Positions 1 through 9,684 of a stretch of DNA of 64,000 nt are shown here, piece after piece. Every line of letters begins with the position of its first letter. Within the stretch, counting starts at the first letter, position 1. The stretch is from Acytostelium subglobosum LB1 (Eukaryota; Evosea; Eumycetozoa; Acytosteliales; Acytosteliaceae), in contig NW_012236504.1 of NCBI RefSeq assembly GCF_000787575.1, positions 372,001-436,000 on the forward strand, written 5' to 3'. The notes beneath the pieces are model-generated. The model ran no database searches, was not told the origin of the DNA, and was given only the letters and a program-made list of their open reading frames with translations. The position numbers and the translations under genes are program-made.

Positions 1-48
1 GCATGGTGCCATATTACTGCCGCTGCTGTTGTTGAAGATACAACATAG
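1..48 (+). CDS. possible 3' end of a gene entering from the left edge
   Basis: Frame 1 is open from the first base to a TAG at 46-48 and reads AWCHITAAAVVEDTT. Codon use is GC-rich like the coding DNA here, and AT-rich sequence begins right after the stop. It would converge with the small minus-strand gene that ends at 131. Only 15 codons are visible, so no function can be assigned and the call is weak. Confidence 0.3.
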   Translation, partial: AWCHITAAAVVEDTT

Positions 49-130
49 TAACTAATTAATAAACTGTTTGTTGTTGTTGTTGTTGTCGATACTAATGATG
101 ACACATTCATTCAATCATTCAATCAGTCAA

Positions 131-576
131 TCAATCATCATTACGATGTAATGTATGATGTTGCTTCTTCCAAAGAATGAATGATTGAATGTCACTTTGA
201 TGTCTTTGATGATTGTCAGTCTGCAAAGATTCGATGGTCTTGCCATCACAAGATCAAGACGATCCTACTCTTAGGAGATAAGTATGTTGTTGTTATATGA
301 TTGAACAACTTATGATTAGTGACGATACTATTATGTTTGTTTGACTTATGAATACATTGTATAACTATTCATCAATAGGATTAGATAGATACAACAATTG
401 ATTGAATTTCCTCTAAACATACTTACATGACAATCATGAATGATCGAAGACTGAGGAGGGACTTCGATAGAACCCCGAAAACTAAATGGAACTAGTCTGC
501 GGAAGTATCCAGCTCCTTTATTTAAGCCAAAGTGCACTGACCTGTCAAACGTCAACTTCATCAGTTTGTTAATCAA
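131..576 (-). CDS. hypothetical protein, 94 aa, two exons
   Basis: Exon 1 is 576..427 (50 codons) and ends at a GTAAGT donor. An intron of 161 nt ends in GAGTAG, and exon 2 is 265..131 (TGA). The join keeps phase 0. The exon 1 product contains a basic stretch and reads FRRLVPFSFRGSIEVPPQSS near its end; exon 2 begins HDRLDLVMAKTIESL when joined, then becomes His/Gln-rich. I do not recognise the family. The upstream AT-rich stretch at 577-658 is shared with the divergent O-methyltransferase start at 659. The second exon is less certain than the first, since its acceptor rests only on phase and openness. Confidence 0.5.
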
Positions 577-658
577 TCAATCAATCAATCATCTAATAAT
601 AAGATCTTTCTTAAACTACAAACTTTATTACTTTACTTAACTTATAATCACATACATA

Positions 659-1923
659 ATGTCTAACTTGCCTGTTGCTTACGATGTCAAGACCGGAGTC
701 ACTGAGGAGATGTACAAGTACATGATCCAACACAGTGTCCACTTGCACCCAGCCCAGAAGGACTTGTACGAGTGTATGTTTATATCTAATCATTCAATGT
801 TGATTGATACACTTGAGACTTACATACATTCATTCACTCATTCTTTCATCCACATCCAGTCACCAAGAACCATGACAGAGCAATCATGTAAGTGTTTGAG
901 TGAATGATGTTGTTGTTGAGTTGGTTGGACAATCACCAAGTTCTTGGAACTGACCATATATTGTTGTTGTTTGAATGAATATAGGATGACTGCTTTGGAC
1001 CAATGCTCATTGTTCACCTTCTTTGTCAAGATCCTAAATGCCAAGAACACCATTGACGTTGGTGTGTTCACCGGTTTGAGCTCACTCACTGTTGCCCTCG
1101 CTCTCCCAGAAGACGTATGTTTGTCACTTTAACATCAACCAACCTTTAATGGTATTGATTGGCTAATCAACCTTAATCAATATGTATTCATATGATACAG
1201 GGAAAGGTCATTGGATGTGATGTGTCTACAGAGTACACTGACCACGCCAGGAAGTACTGGAAGCAGGCTGGTGTCGACCATAAGATTGACTTGAGAATCA
1301 GACCAGCCACTGAGACTCTCCAGGAGTTGATCAACCAAGGCAAGGAGGGTACCTTTGACTTTGTCTTTATCGATGCCGATAAGCCAAACTATGATGCCTA
1401 CTATGAGCTCTCACTGAAGCTCATCAGAAAGGGTGGTATCATCGCCTTTGACAATGTCTTCTTCCACGGTGATGTCCTCAAGCGTATGTATTATTATATC
1501 CCATCATCATCAACGTTCGTCATCTCTTTTGATCTGTTATATGTGTATGTTGCGTATGTTATTGTTATGTGTGTCTGTTCAAAGATGATGTGATTCGTTG
1601 CTCGCAAGCCCGGGCCACAAATATCCAATCACTTCACTTTACATCACACTACTTTGATATCCAAGCGCGGATACCTCACCAATGCAGATACATCAAACCA
1701 AGCGCCGACCAATCAATCAATCAATCATTTGATATCATGATAATATATGATATACTAACTTACATCGCCAACATATTGATCTAAACTACCCAACAAATAT
1801 ATAGCCACTGAGCCACAAGCACAAGCCATTGACACTTTGAACAAGAAGTTGCTCACTGATAAGCGTGTTGTTATCACCACATTGGCCATCGCTGATGGAT
1901 TGACATTGGTCACCAAGGCCTAA
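659..1923 (+). CDS. class I SAM-dependent O-methyltransferase (caffeoyl-CoA OMT type)
   Basis: Five exons are proposed: 659..773, 860..887, 985..1114, 1201..1483 and 1805..1923, giving 224 aa. All donors are GTATGT or GTAAGT and all joins are phase-consistent. The product shows the family landmarks in order: the SAM-binding segment IDVGVFTGLSSLTVALALPE, VIGCDVSTEYTDHARKYW, and the metal-binding DFVFIDADKPNYDAYY, followed by GGIIAFDNVFFHGDVLK. Family members methylate catechol-type hydroxyls using a divalent cation. Length matches the usual 220-240 aa, and there is no signal peptide, so it is probably cytosolic. The second exon is only 28 nt. The last intron (321 nt) is several times longer than the others. 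The substrate cannot be read from the sequence. Confidence 0.93.
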
Positions 1924-2406
1924 ATCAAGTTCCAAGTTCTCTTTCTCTCTTTTCTTTTCCCTCTCTCTCGCTCTATGCAGGTGTGTGACGTGAGTCGCAG
2001 CAGCTGACATCATCAAGCCTACACTCGCACGCAGTGTTCAGAATAAAGTGATGCAAATTGGACCTCCCCCCACACGGTGATCAGGGCCTCATCAGCCCCC
2101 GCCCCCTTTTTTTCCTTTGCAAAAGAGACACACACAATCACAAATAAACTCAAACTTTTGATTTACAATCAAAAAAATCAATGGATTTAATGTTGTCCTG
2201 CCTGCAGGATGGCAAGTTGTTGCTTGTCTCTCGAACCAATTGCACCCTGCACTCTAACAAGCTCGTCTTTGCAAGTCCAACTTCCTATCATTCTTCAACC
2301 TCACCTCCCAACAGGTACAAACACACACACACAAACACAAATATAGACTTGTTTGTTCCCGGGTCATGATCAATCAATCATCGCAACAACATTGAATGAA
2401 TGAGTG
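1924..2406. other. intergenic region between O-methyltransferase and PP2C-like gene
   Basis: Holds the methyltransferase 3' end, a pyrimidine-rich stretch at 1945-1975, a poly-T run near 2105 and the leader of the PP2C-like gene. A short reading frame from ATG 2181 is followed by a GTACAA donor-like site at about 2315; it could be a leader exon or an upstream reading frame. CAATCAATCA occurs just before the PP2C-like start. Confidence 0.4.
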
Positions 2407-5400
2407 ATGGATTCCAACAATAATACTACTTCTTCAACTTCGACGACAACATCATCATCATCATTCACATCCAGACTTAAATCAATCAATATAACAAAGA
2501 GTACAGCTTTCCAGAATTATGCTGGTCGCATCAAGTCGCTGAGGACTCACAATCTGGGCCATGAGGGCCAGCAGCTGGCAATCAATGATAATTCAACGAT
2601 CATGGAGGTTTGGTTCGAGTCCAATCAGGCACTGTTCTCCAACATCAAGATGACCCAGGTGTTCATATGCATTGACTCCAACACCAATCTAATCTCATCA
2701 ATATTGAACGTCGATCCCCAAGACATGCACCTATCACGTTGGCGCAAGAACATCCTGGTCTTTGACACCATACTCGAGGGCATGGGCCGGAACACCAATC
2801 TCATCAAGATCAGCCATGTGCCCATGTCTGACCCATCGTCATCTTCCACGTCCTTGTCCTCTCCCTCGTCATCATTCATTGGCGCCAATGACAACAATGG
2901 GGGCGGAGCTACAACCAGCGCACCTGGCACACAGCAGACTTCCAATTCAACGGCCACGGCAACAGACAACTCAACGGCAACAACGTCTCATGCTCAATCT
3001 ATTCTCTCGATCATACATAATGTCAAGCAGATTGTCACACCGCCCAAGAACTCATTCATCGCTTCAATCCAATACCTGCTGGCTCAGAGTCTACTGCGCG
3101 CACTCAGCAACTTTACCAACCGTATTCAACGCGATCGACTGTTCTACAATCAGGTGATATCATACAAGAAGAATGAGGGCATGTACATCCCATCATTGTT
3201 TCTCTCTCGCAAGCCTCTCATGCTGTTGTCCAACACAACTGATTTGGTAGTGGTGTCACCAGACACATCATCAACAGACCAACAAGATGGTGGAGTACTC
3301 ACTCAATCCAGCTCCATTCACAACATCAACTCGCTATGCAAGTGCCGAAAGATCACTCCAATGCTATCCAACAACATTGTGTTGGGTGGTAGTCGACAAT
3401 CAGCAAGAGCATCGGCCCAAGTCAATGCAGAGGTACAAGGTGGCCTCGATAACAACAACAACATACTTTCCAAATCAACTGTACGACCAACGATGACGCC
3501 ATCAACATCAACAACAACAACAACATCCACAAACTCGTCCACCTTTAAGGTTGTAACGAGACCTTTGAAGCAATCAATGGAAAAGGACAAGCCGTGCTAT
3601 ACTCTGTATGATACTCAAGATGGCCTTGGCACGGCTTGTATCTCATCACTCTATGGCTGGGACTTTGAGAAGAAGGAGCGCTCTGGCGAGCCCTTTGCCG
3701 ACTGCTTCTGCATCTCAACAAACATTCATCCAAACATCCATGCATCCATGACCATTGCCGATGGCAGTGGTATTGGTGTTGACTCCCTGAGAGCTGCCAC
3801 GCGGGCTGTCCTTGGAGCCAACGAGTACTTTGAGAAGATCAGTATGTACCTCCTCCATCCCTTTGGAATCATTCCAATCACTCACTCACTCCCTTACTCA
3901 TTCAATCACCCAAACTTAGGCAACGTTGAGATAGCCACGACTAATGAACTGCTGACCAATATTGGCAACGCGATAATGAAGGGACATATTAGGATTGTGA
4001 AGGATGAGTACTATCAGACGGAGGACATACATGTTGAACCAAAGGGTGCCACGACCTTTTGTTTCGGCTGCCTCGCACAGACAAGGAATGTGCTCCAGAA
4101 CATCAACACTACCTCTGCTCACCTGCCACAAGAGAAGAGTGGCATACCATTGTCCAAGAAGAAGGAGCAGTACAATCGACCACTACCACAACGTCCACCA
4201 GACAAGAGCAACGGCAACGGCAACAACAGCTCTACTACTTTGGGATCAGGATCAAACACACCAGAGTCCACAGACTCGTCACCGTCATCAAGCTCACCAA
4301 TACTGACTGGAAATGGTGATGGTGGACGTGACTCTGCACAGTTGTCAGGCGACATGAATGAGGCTACCGCTACAACAGGTGATGACGAGAACCATGTCAT
4401 GGACATCATTCACGATATCTTTGATATCATCGATGATCATCGCGATGAACATCTACAAGATCACTTCCAGAATGTGTCCGATTCGTCATCCAAGGGACAA
4501 CAACATCAGAGTGGCCACCAGGGCACAAATGATGTTGACCCTTCCAAGGTATCGACTCAAAGTGATAGGGCCAAATCACCAAGATCAAACACAAGCGCAA
4601 CAACAACAGACAACATTGGCACACATAGGGACAAGGACAGAGACTCGGATGATATGGCACCAAACAACAGACTGGCCAGCACTGATGGACAGTGGTTCTT
4701 CATGGTGGGATCGGTTGGCGATTGTCGCGCATTCAGATGGTCATGCAAGAGTAAGGAGGTCAAGGAGGTGACCAACCTGAGGGCCTCGATCAGGAACTTT
4801 AACGAGGCTGGCGGTCAACTTGGATGGATGTGGGGTGGCGACGGTAAGACGTGGCCCATCACAGCACAGGACTATCCAAAGAACCCGCTGCCCGAGCTCA
4901 AGGACGAACTGCTGAAAGCACGTGTAGACAAGTCCGTGCCCAACCTCAAGAACCTGCACTTTGGTCTGGTCCTTGTCAACCCGGGCGACAGGGTGTTTAT
5001 CGCGTCCGATGGCGTCACCGACAACTTCCTGACCGTGAACCCAGGCACCATCAGCACAAGCAATGATGCCGAAACCAACACCAACATATCAGACGACGAC
5101 ATTGATATCAATATCACTCGATTCTTTGCACAGCAGACACCAGAGACGCTGGCCACATGCGATAGTATGTGTCAGGCAATCATCACTCATTGTCTGGAGA
5201 AGACCCAACAGTTTAGAAACATTCAGGAGGAGATCAGCAGGACGATGATGTCAATGAAGGAGACTGAGGCCACTGTCAAAGACCTATCCAACGACCAATC
5301 CTATCAATATTTAAAGAAGAACTACTCACGTCTAGTCAACAGTATCAGACATATCAAGTATGGTAAACCAGATCATTCGTCCATTGTAATGTACGAAGTG

Positions 5401-5553
5401 CCAACTACTCCTACTCCTCCTACTACTACAACTACTCCTACAACTACTACAACCACAAATACTCCTTCTACCTTACCAACAACAACAACTAATAGTAGTA
5501 ACAACAACCACAACAACAACAACAACAACAAACACAACAATAACAGGTTGTAA
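2407..5553 (+). CDS. large PP2C-like (PPM) phosphatase-domain protein
   Basis: The first in-frame ATG is 2407. The open frame to 5553 contains a probable in-frame intron at 3842..3919 (GTATGT...TTAG, 78 nt); removing it changes the product from 1048 to 1022 aa. The N-terminal third is unique, with Ser/Thr-rich tracts. A split PP2C domain follows: FADCFCISTNIHPN, then IADGSGIGVDSLRAATRAV (for the canonical DGHGG), a low-complexity insert of about 250 residues rich in Ser, Asn and Asp, then FFMVGSVGDCRAFRW (for GDSRA) and RVFIASDGVTDNF (for ASDG.WD). The metal-binding Asp positions of the PPM fold appear kept, so activity is possible, although DGSG in place of DGHG is atypical. The C-terminus is a Thr/Pro/Asn tract. 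It is probably a cytosolic regulator; the substrate is unknown. Confidence 0.85.
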   Translation: MDSNNNTTSSTSTTTSSSSFTSRLKSINITKSTAFQNYAGRIKSLRTHNLGHEGQQLAINDNSTIMEVWFESNQALFSNIKMTQVFICIDSNTNLISSILNVDPQDMHLSRWRKNILVFDTILEGMGRNTNLIKISHVPMSDPSSSSTSLSSPSSSFIGANDNNGGGATTSAPGTQQTSNSTATATDNSTATTSHAQSILSIIHNVKQIVTPPKNSFIASIQYLLAQSLLRALSNFTNRIQRDRLFYNQVISYKKNEGMYIPSLFLSRKPLMLLSNTTDLVVVSPDTSSTDQQDGGVLTQSSSIHNINSLCKCRKITPMLSNNIVLGGSRQSARASAQVNAEVQGGLDNNNNILSKSTVRPTMTPSTSTTTTTSTNSSTFKVVTRPLKQSMEKDKPCYTLYDTQDGLGTACISSLYGWDFEKKERSGEPFADCFCISTNIHPNIHASMTIADGSGIGVDSLRAATRAVLGANEYFEKISMYLLHPFGIIPITHSLPYSFNHPNLGNVEIATTNELLTNIGNAIMKGHIRIVKDEYYQTEDIHVEPKGATTFCFGCLAQTRNVLQNINTTSAHLPQEKSGIPLSKKKEQYNRPLPQRPPDKSNGNGNNSSTTLGSGSNTPESTDSSPSSSSPILTGNGDGGRDSAQLSGDMNEATATTGDDENHVMDIIHDIFDIIDDHRDEHLQDHFQNVSDSSSKGQQHQSGHQGTNDVDPSKVSTQSDRAKSPRSNTSATTTDNIGTHRDKDRDSDDMAPNNRLASTDGQWFFMVGSVGDCRAFRWSCKSKEVKEVTNLRASIRNFNEAGGQLGWMWGGDGKTWPITAQDYPKNPLPELKDELLKARVDKSVPNLKNLHFGLVLVNPGDRVFIASDGVTDNFLTVNPGTISTSNDAETNTNISDDDIDINITRFFAQQTPETLATCDSMCQAIITHCLEKTQQFRNIQEEISRTMMSMKETEATVKDLSNDQSYQYLKKNYSRLVNSIRHIKYGKPDHSSIVMYEVPTTPTPPTTTTTPTTTTTTNTPSTLPTTTTNSSNNNHNNNNNNKHNNNRL

Positions 5554-6217
5554 CATTAATGGCTGAATGAGTAAACAACTCATTGGTCGATCGCCAAACC
5601 ACCTTGCACTGTCTCTAACCCCCTCCCTTCAAACACTTTCACCATTATTCACCATTCTGATCTACATCTCCAATCCATCCCCACCCCACCCACCCCACAT
5701 TCAACACAACACTACCTAGGTGCAACATAGGAACTAAAGGAGGGAGGAGGTACTACATGATCGAAGTGTTCTGTACTTAATGAGAATGGTGAAAATGGGG
5801 AATGTGGGGTGTGGGTGAGTGGGTTCTACCGAATCACCAAAAACGAAGATCTTGCTCGAACCAGGGCTACTTGAACGAATGTTTATTTATTAAATTAAAT
5901 GATGCACATGATTTCCCAAATTAAATGGTACCAATCTCGGCATAAGGTGTATGACAGCTTCATCTTACATCACTCTTTATTCATTCATTCAATCAACAAC
6001 AAACAGTCAGTCAGTCTGAAAGTCAGTCTAAGTTTATCTTTATTAATATATATATATATATAACTACTTTACCGATCCGACATTACTTATATATTATTTA
6101 TTTATTTATTAATATCTATAATATCTTATATTGTTTACTACTAACAACTATTTATTAAACATCACATCATCACCATCATCATCAACAACATCATTCATTA
6201 TCATATAAACAAACTTC
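5554..6217. other. intergenic region upstream of DMT transporter
   Basis: GC- and C-rich sequence (5640-5710) gives way to very AT-rich DNA with a TA run at 6045-6062 and ATTTATTTATTT near 6100. The AT-rich part is likely the promoter and leader of the transporter gene that starts at 6218. No reading frame here is convincing. Confidence 0.4.
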
Positions 6218-8072
6218 ATGTCAACTGTAACAACCACGACCACAACGACGGTCAACAACAACAATATGCTAAAGAGTAGTAATACTCTGCCGGCATCGAC
6301 ATCATCATTATCATCATCTACAATGACAACATCACCTACAACTGTAAAGATATTACTTACAAGTAGTAGTGGTGGAGGCGCAGGCATCACCACACCTATG
6401 ACAAACGATCACCCTACATTGATCGCTCAACCACCCTCATCATCATCATCAACATCATCGACAATGTCATTACTCAAAACACCAATCAATCATTATACCA
6501 TAAACAACAACAACAATAACAACAATAATAACATCCAAGTCGAGGATGATGATGTACTTGAAGTGTTGGAGATAAATGCTCCAGCACAATCATCAAAGTA
6601 CATGGCACTGCCTGATGGCGCCGACTATGAACAGACGACCGACGATATCAAATCCCCAATTCTGCCAGTGACGTCACCAAAGTTGAATACCCCAACAACC
6701 GTGTTACTTGAGAATGGTCTACAAGAGACAACGTTCAAGTTAAAGTCGAGCAGCACACTCAATCGCTCTCGCCTACTTCAAAAGTCTGTCAATCAACTCA
6801 GCTACAGTATGGACCATATGGTTCTGTCGGCCTCAACCGACGACCATATGGGTGTTGGCTCAGTACTCTCCAACTCCATTGCAATGGTGCCAATCAACTC
6901 GTCCGAGAACGAGGAGGACTCACAGAACTTGCTGGCGGTGGAGGTGGCCGATGACACTCTTGAGGAGATCGAGCTCGACGCCACTCAGGTCGAGATCAAG
7001 CCAGAGACCACCAAGGAGAAGGTGGTGTTCTGGTTCCAAGCACGTATGGGTTTGGTGTTCATGGTGGCCAGTGCATTCTTCTTCAGTCTTATGGCGCTCT
7101 TTGTCAAGGTCTTGTCCAAGCAGAACTTCCAATCGCTCGAGTTGGCCTTCATTCGAAGTGTATTCGGCATTGTTGGATGCATCATTGTACTCTCCTCTCT
7201 AAAGATCAATCCTCTGGGGCCTGCTCCCAAGCGTGTCCTGCTCACTGTTCGTGGAATGTCAGGCACTGTTTCACTGGCGGCCTACTACATCACACTCACA
7301 AAGTTGCCCATGGCCGAGGCCGTGTGCATCAGTTTCATCAGTCCAATCATCACTGCTGCCGTCAGTGCAGTAGTGTTGAAAGAGAAATGGGGCATCTTTG
7401 ATGGCCTCTGTGCAGTTGTCAGTTTGGTTGGTGTTGTAATCATTGCTAAGCCAGCCTTCATATTTGGTACATCAGTGTAAGTACACAACCAGAGTTCTGT
7501 GTCGTCTTGTCATTGACCTAACCTCACTCACTCTTCTTTCCATTCATTAGACACAACATACCTACATTGACACCAAATGAAAGATTATTATATATCTGTA
7601 TTGGAGTTACTGGAGCCTGCTTTGCTGCTGTCTCCTTCATCACAGTTAGAAAGATTGGACCTGGCATCAATCCATTTGTCCTTGTCTTCTTCTTCTCGGT
7701 CGTCTCCACAATCGTCACATTGGCCGGATCATTATCATTCGAGACCTTCATTATGCCAACATTCCGTCAATGGGTACTATTGACAGCACTTGGTACATCA
7801 GCCTTTGTAGCACAAGGATGTATTAATAGGTATGTTATGTGTATCTCATCAATCTCCAATGACATACATACTGACATCAATCATTCACCAATCACAACAG
7901 AGGACTACAACTTGAGAAGGCTGGAAGAGCTGTATCCATGAACTATATACAGATCGTATTCACGTTCTTATGGGATTTGATATTCATTCATGACCCAGTG
8001 GATGTGTTCACCATCATTGGTGCGCTGCTCATTCTAAGCTGTGCAGTAATAACAGCATTCAAGAAGAAATAA
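6218..8072 (+). CDS. EamA/DMT-superfamily membrane transporter
   Basis: Exons are 6218..7476, 7551..7829 and 7901..8072, giving 569 aa with all joins in phase. The first 270 residues or so are cytosolic-looking and low in complexity (Thr, Ser and Asn runs). About ten hydrophobic segments follow in two EamA halves. The first half includes GLVFMVASAFFFSLMALFVK, ELAFIRSVFGIVG and LPMAEAVCISFISPIITA. The second begins at LLYICIGVTGACFAAVSF and ends with a lysine tail after IIGALLILSCAVITAF. This is the drug/metabolite transporter fold, as in nucleotide-sugar and SLC35G-type carriers. The substrate cannot be inferred. The long Thr/Ser/Asn leader is typical of dictyostelid orthologues of shorter proteins. 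Confidence 0.9.
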
Positions 8073-8142
8073 TACCATTATAATATAATATTATGTAGTT
8101 AACTGTACATATGATAAACTTGTCATTCATTCATTTATTTAA

Positions 8143-8785
8143 CTAACAACCAAGAGTTGCCTTACATAGCTCTGTATAGAGAGTACTTGTTGGAGCTCTA
8201 TCCAGGATCGTATTGATGAACTCATTCTTGTGTAGAGTGAATGCATCACACTGGGAGAAGGATGATAAGTTAGAAAGGGTAGTGTAAATTCCAGGGTTTG
8301 AACAACAAACTTACAATTGATAATGGGATGGGACTAGTGATAATGGAGAATAGTACTCCAACAGGTGGTATTAGACCTATTACTCTACCCAATAGGTTGT
8401 CGCACATGTTGGTAAGGAACTCTTCAACATGTGCTACGGTCTTACTTAAAGGTATCTTTTTGTGAATAGTTACTAATACATTCTCGCAAGCCTTGCAATC
8501 TGCTGGTGATGGAGGAGCAATAGGATTGTTTCGAGACATTGCAGGCGATATGCCTTTTGGAGGAGCAATGGCAGATTTGTCTTGTTTTACTGGAATGTTG
8601 ATAGGACCACTTTGGGAGCCAGCAGGAGGAGGAGGAGCAGGAGGAGATTTAAGTGGATGATTGACATCTTCTGGAACATTTGAAGCTGGAGACTTCTCCT
8701 TTGGATGAATCAAAGATGCTGATACCAAAGTGGATAAAAGTATCAACGATACAAGTATCTGGAAGTTATTATTATTATTCCTCAT
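8143..8785 (-). CDS. secreted saposin B-type protein
   Basis: Exon 1 is 8785..8315 and exon 2 is 8250..8143, joined in phase 0 across a GTAAGT...CCCAG intron; 192 aa. A signal peptide (ILVSLILLSTLVSA after an Asn run) precedes a Pro/Ala-rich linker of about 85 residues and one saposin-like domain. The domain has six cysteines in the saposin order: CKAC at its start, one in NMCDNLLG, one at the splice junction (CDAF), one in YTELCKA, and a terminal Cys. Family members bind or disrupt lipid membranes, either activating lysosomal hydrolases or forming pores in bacteria (amoebapores). The hydrophobic centre (LIPPVGVLFSIITSPIPLSI) suits membrane contact. It lies divergent to a secreted NlpC/P60 gene. 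Which role applies is inference. Confidence 0.88.
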
Positions 8786-9349
8786 TTTAAGTTTATAGTT
8801 TTATATCTCTAAATATTATAATTTAATACTAATAATAATAATATGGAGTAACCAACCAATCAATCAATCATTTAACAATTAATCAATAAAACATATAACT
8901 ATCATTAATATTAGGAGATTTGGAATGGAGATAACAAATAAATTATTCGTAATATTAAAAAAGTCAATTTACAATTATTATTAGTCACAACTTATCTGAA
9001 GTCAGAATAATAAGTTTCAATTGTTTGTGATTGATTGCATGTATGTGTGTGGTGATACATGTCATCACTCTCGTTCCCACACAAACAAATCTACATTCAC
9101 CCCTTACACATAAATACTTACTTGAACACTCATCTTACTAATTGGATATCAAATTGTATTTACTAAGCCACCATCTTAATATAGATTATCCAACTAGTTA
9201 CCAGTTGTAGTAGGCCCAATAATCACTATCCTGGTAAACATTGAAGTCAACTCTAACTTGTTGAACTTTCTCTTTAGAATTCCTATGTAAGGAGCTTTCC
9301 AAAGATATTTAGTTTCAATGTGATTGTATTCCTACGATTTTTCTTCAAG
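8786..9349. promoter_or_regulatory. divergent intergenic region of saposin-like and NlpC/P60 genes
   Basis: AT-rich DNA with CAATCAATCAATCA at 8855-8870 and poly-A/T runs. It lies between the saposin-like start (8785, minus) and the NlpC/P60 start (9685, plus), so it can hold both promoters. No conserved motif could be assigned. Confidence 0.4.
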
Positions 9350-9529
9350 ATGAATAGTGATCACCTTTCACTATCAAAGCGGCGACACGAGTACCTGAAA
9401 AAAGTTAACCCCCAAACCTTTGGGCTCAAATCACTCCAAGATATTTTATTTGATGGAGTACCTCCTGAGAGTGGGGCTATTCGTGTGTTGTTGATATTTA
9501 TGATCAAGAGCTATGATGGGTCACCTTGA
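9350..9529 (+). pseudogene. fragment resembling the start of a TBC (Rab-GAP) domain protein
   Basis: An open frame of 59 codons from ATG 9350 reads FGLKSLQDILFDGVPPESGA followed by IRVLL. This resembles the opening of TBC1D13-like Rab GTPase-activating domains (leucine-rich helix, then FxGIPxExGxLRxxxWK). After IRVLL the similarity stops where the Trp-Lys helix should follow, and the frame ends 16 residues later. No further TBC motif was seen before the NlpC/P60 gene at 9685. It is best read as a truncated duplicate in the shared promoter region; a short expressed gene is not excluded. Confidence 0.35.
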
Positions 9530-9684
9530 GGCCTAGATATTATGATTTTATTTATTTAAATAGATTGACTGATCAGTGTCTCGAGACACCTCTCCTATCG
9601 ATCACAAACCTTTAAAATCTCATCACCTTTGCAAATATCAATATAATTATCCTCCTACATATATATACATACAAATATACCAAA

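Noticed and set aside
1484-1804. Possible small gene in the last intron of the O-methyltransferase
   Set aside because: The frames at 1569-1784 are low in similarity to any protein style seen here and the surrounding splice sites and phase fit an intron.
5640-5822. Apparent long hairpin downstream of the PP2C-like gene
   Set aside because: Two complementary segments exist (about 5641-5660 with 5778-5796, and 5680-5702 with 5798-5822), but their order crosses, so they do not nest into one hairpin, and both are C- or G-rich low complexity.
5850-5880. Possible tRNA B box (GGTTCGAGCAA on the minus strand)
   Set aside because: No matching A box or cloverleaf arms could be found around it.
6148-6393. 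Minus-strand frame rich in Val, Asp and Leu opposite the transporter start
   Set aside because: It is the antisense of the Thr/Ser/Asn repeat leader of the DMT gene.
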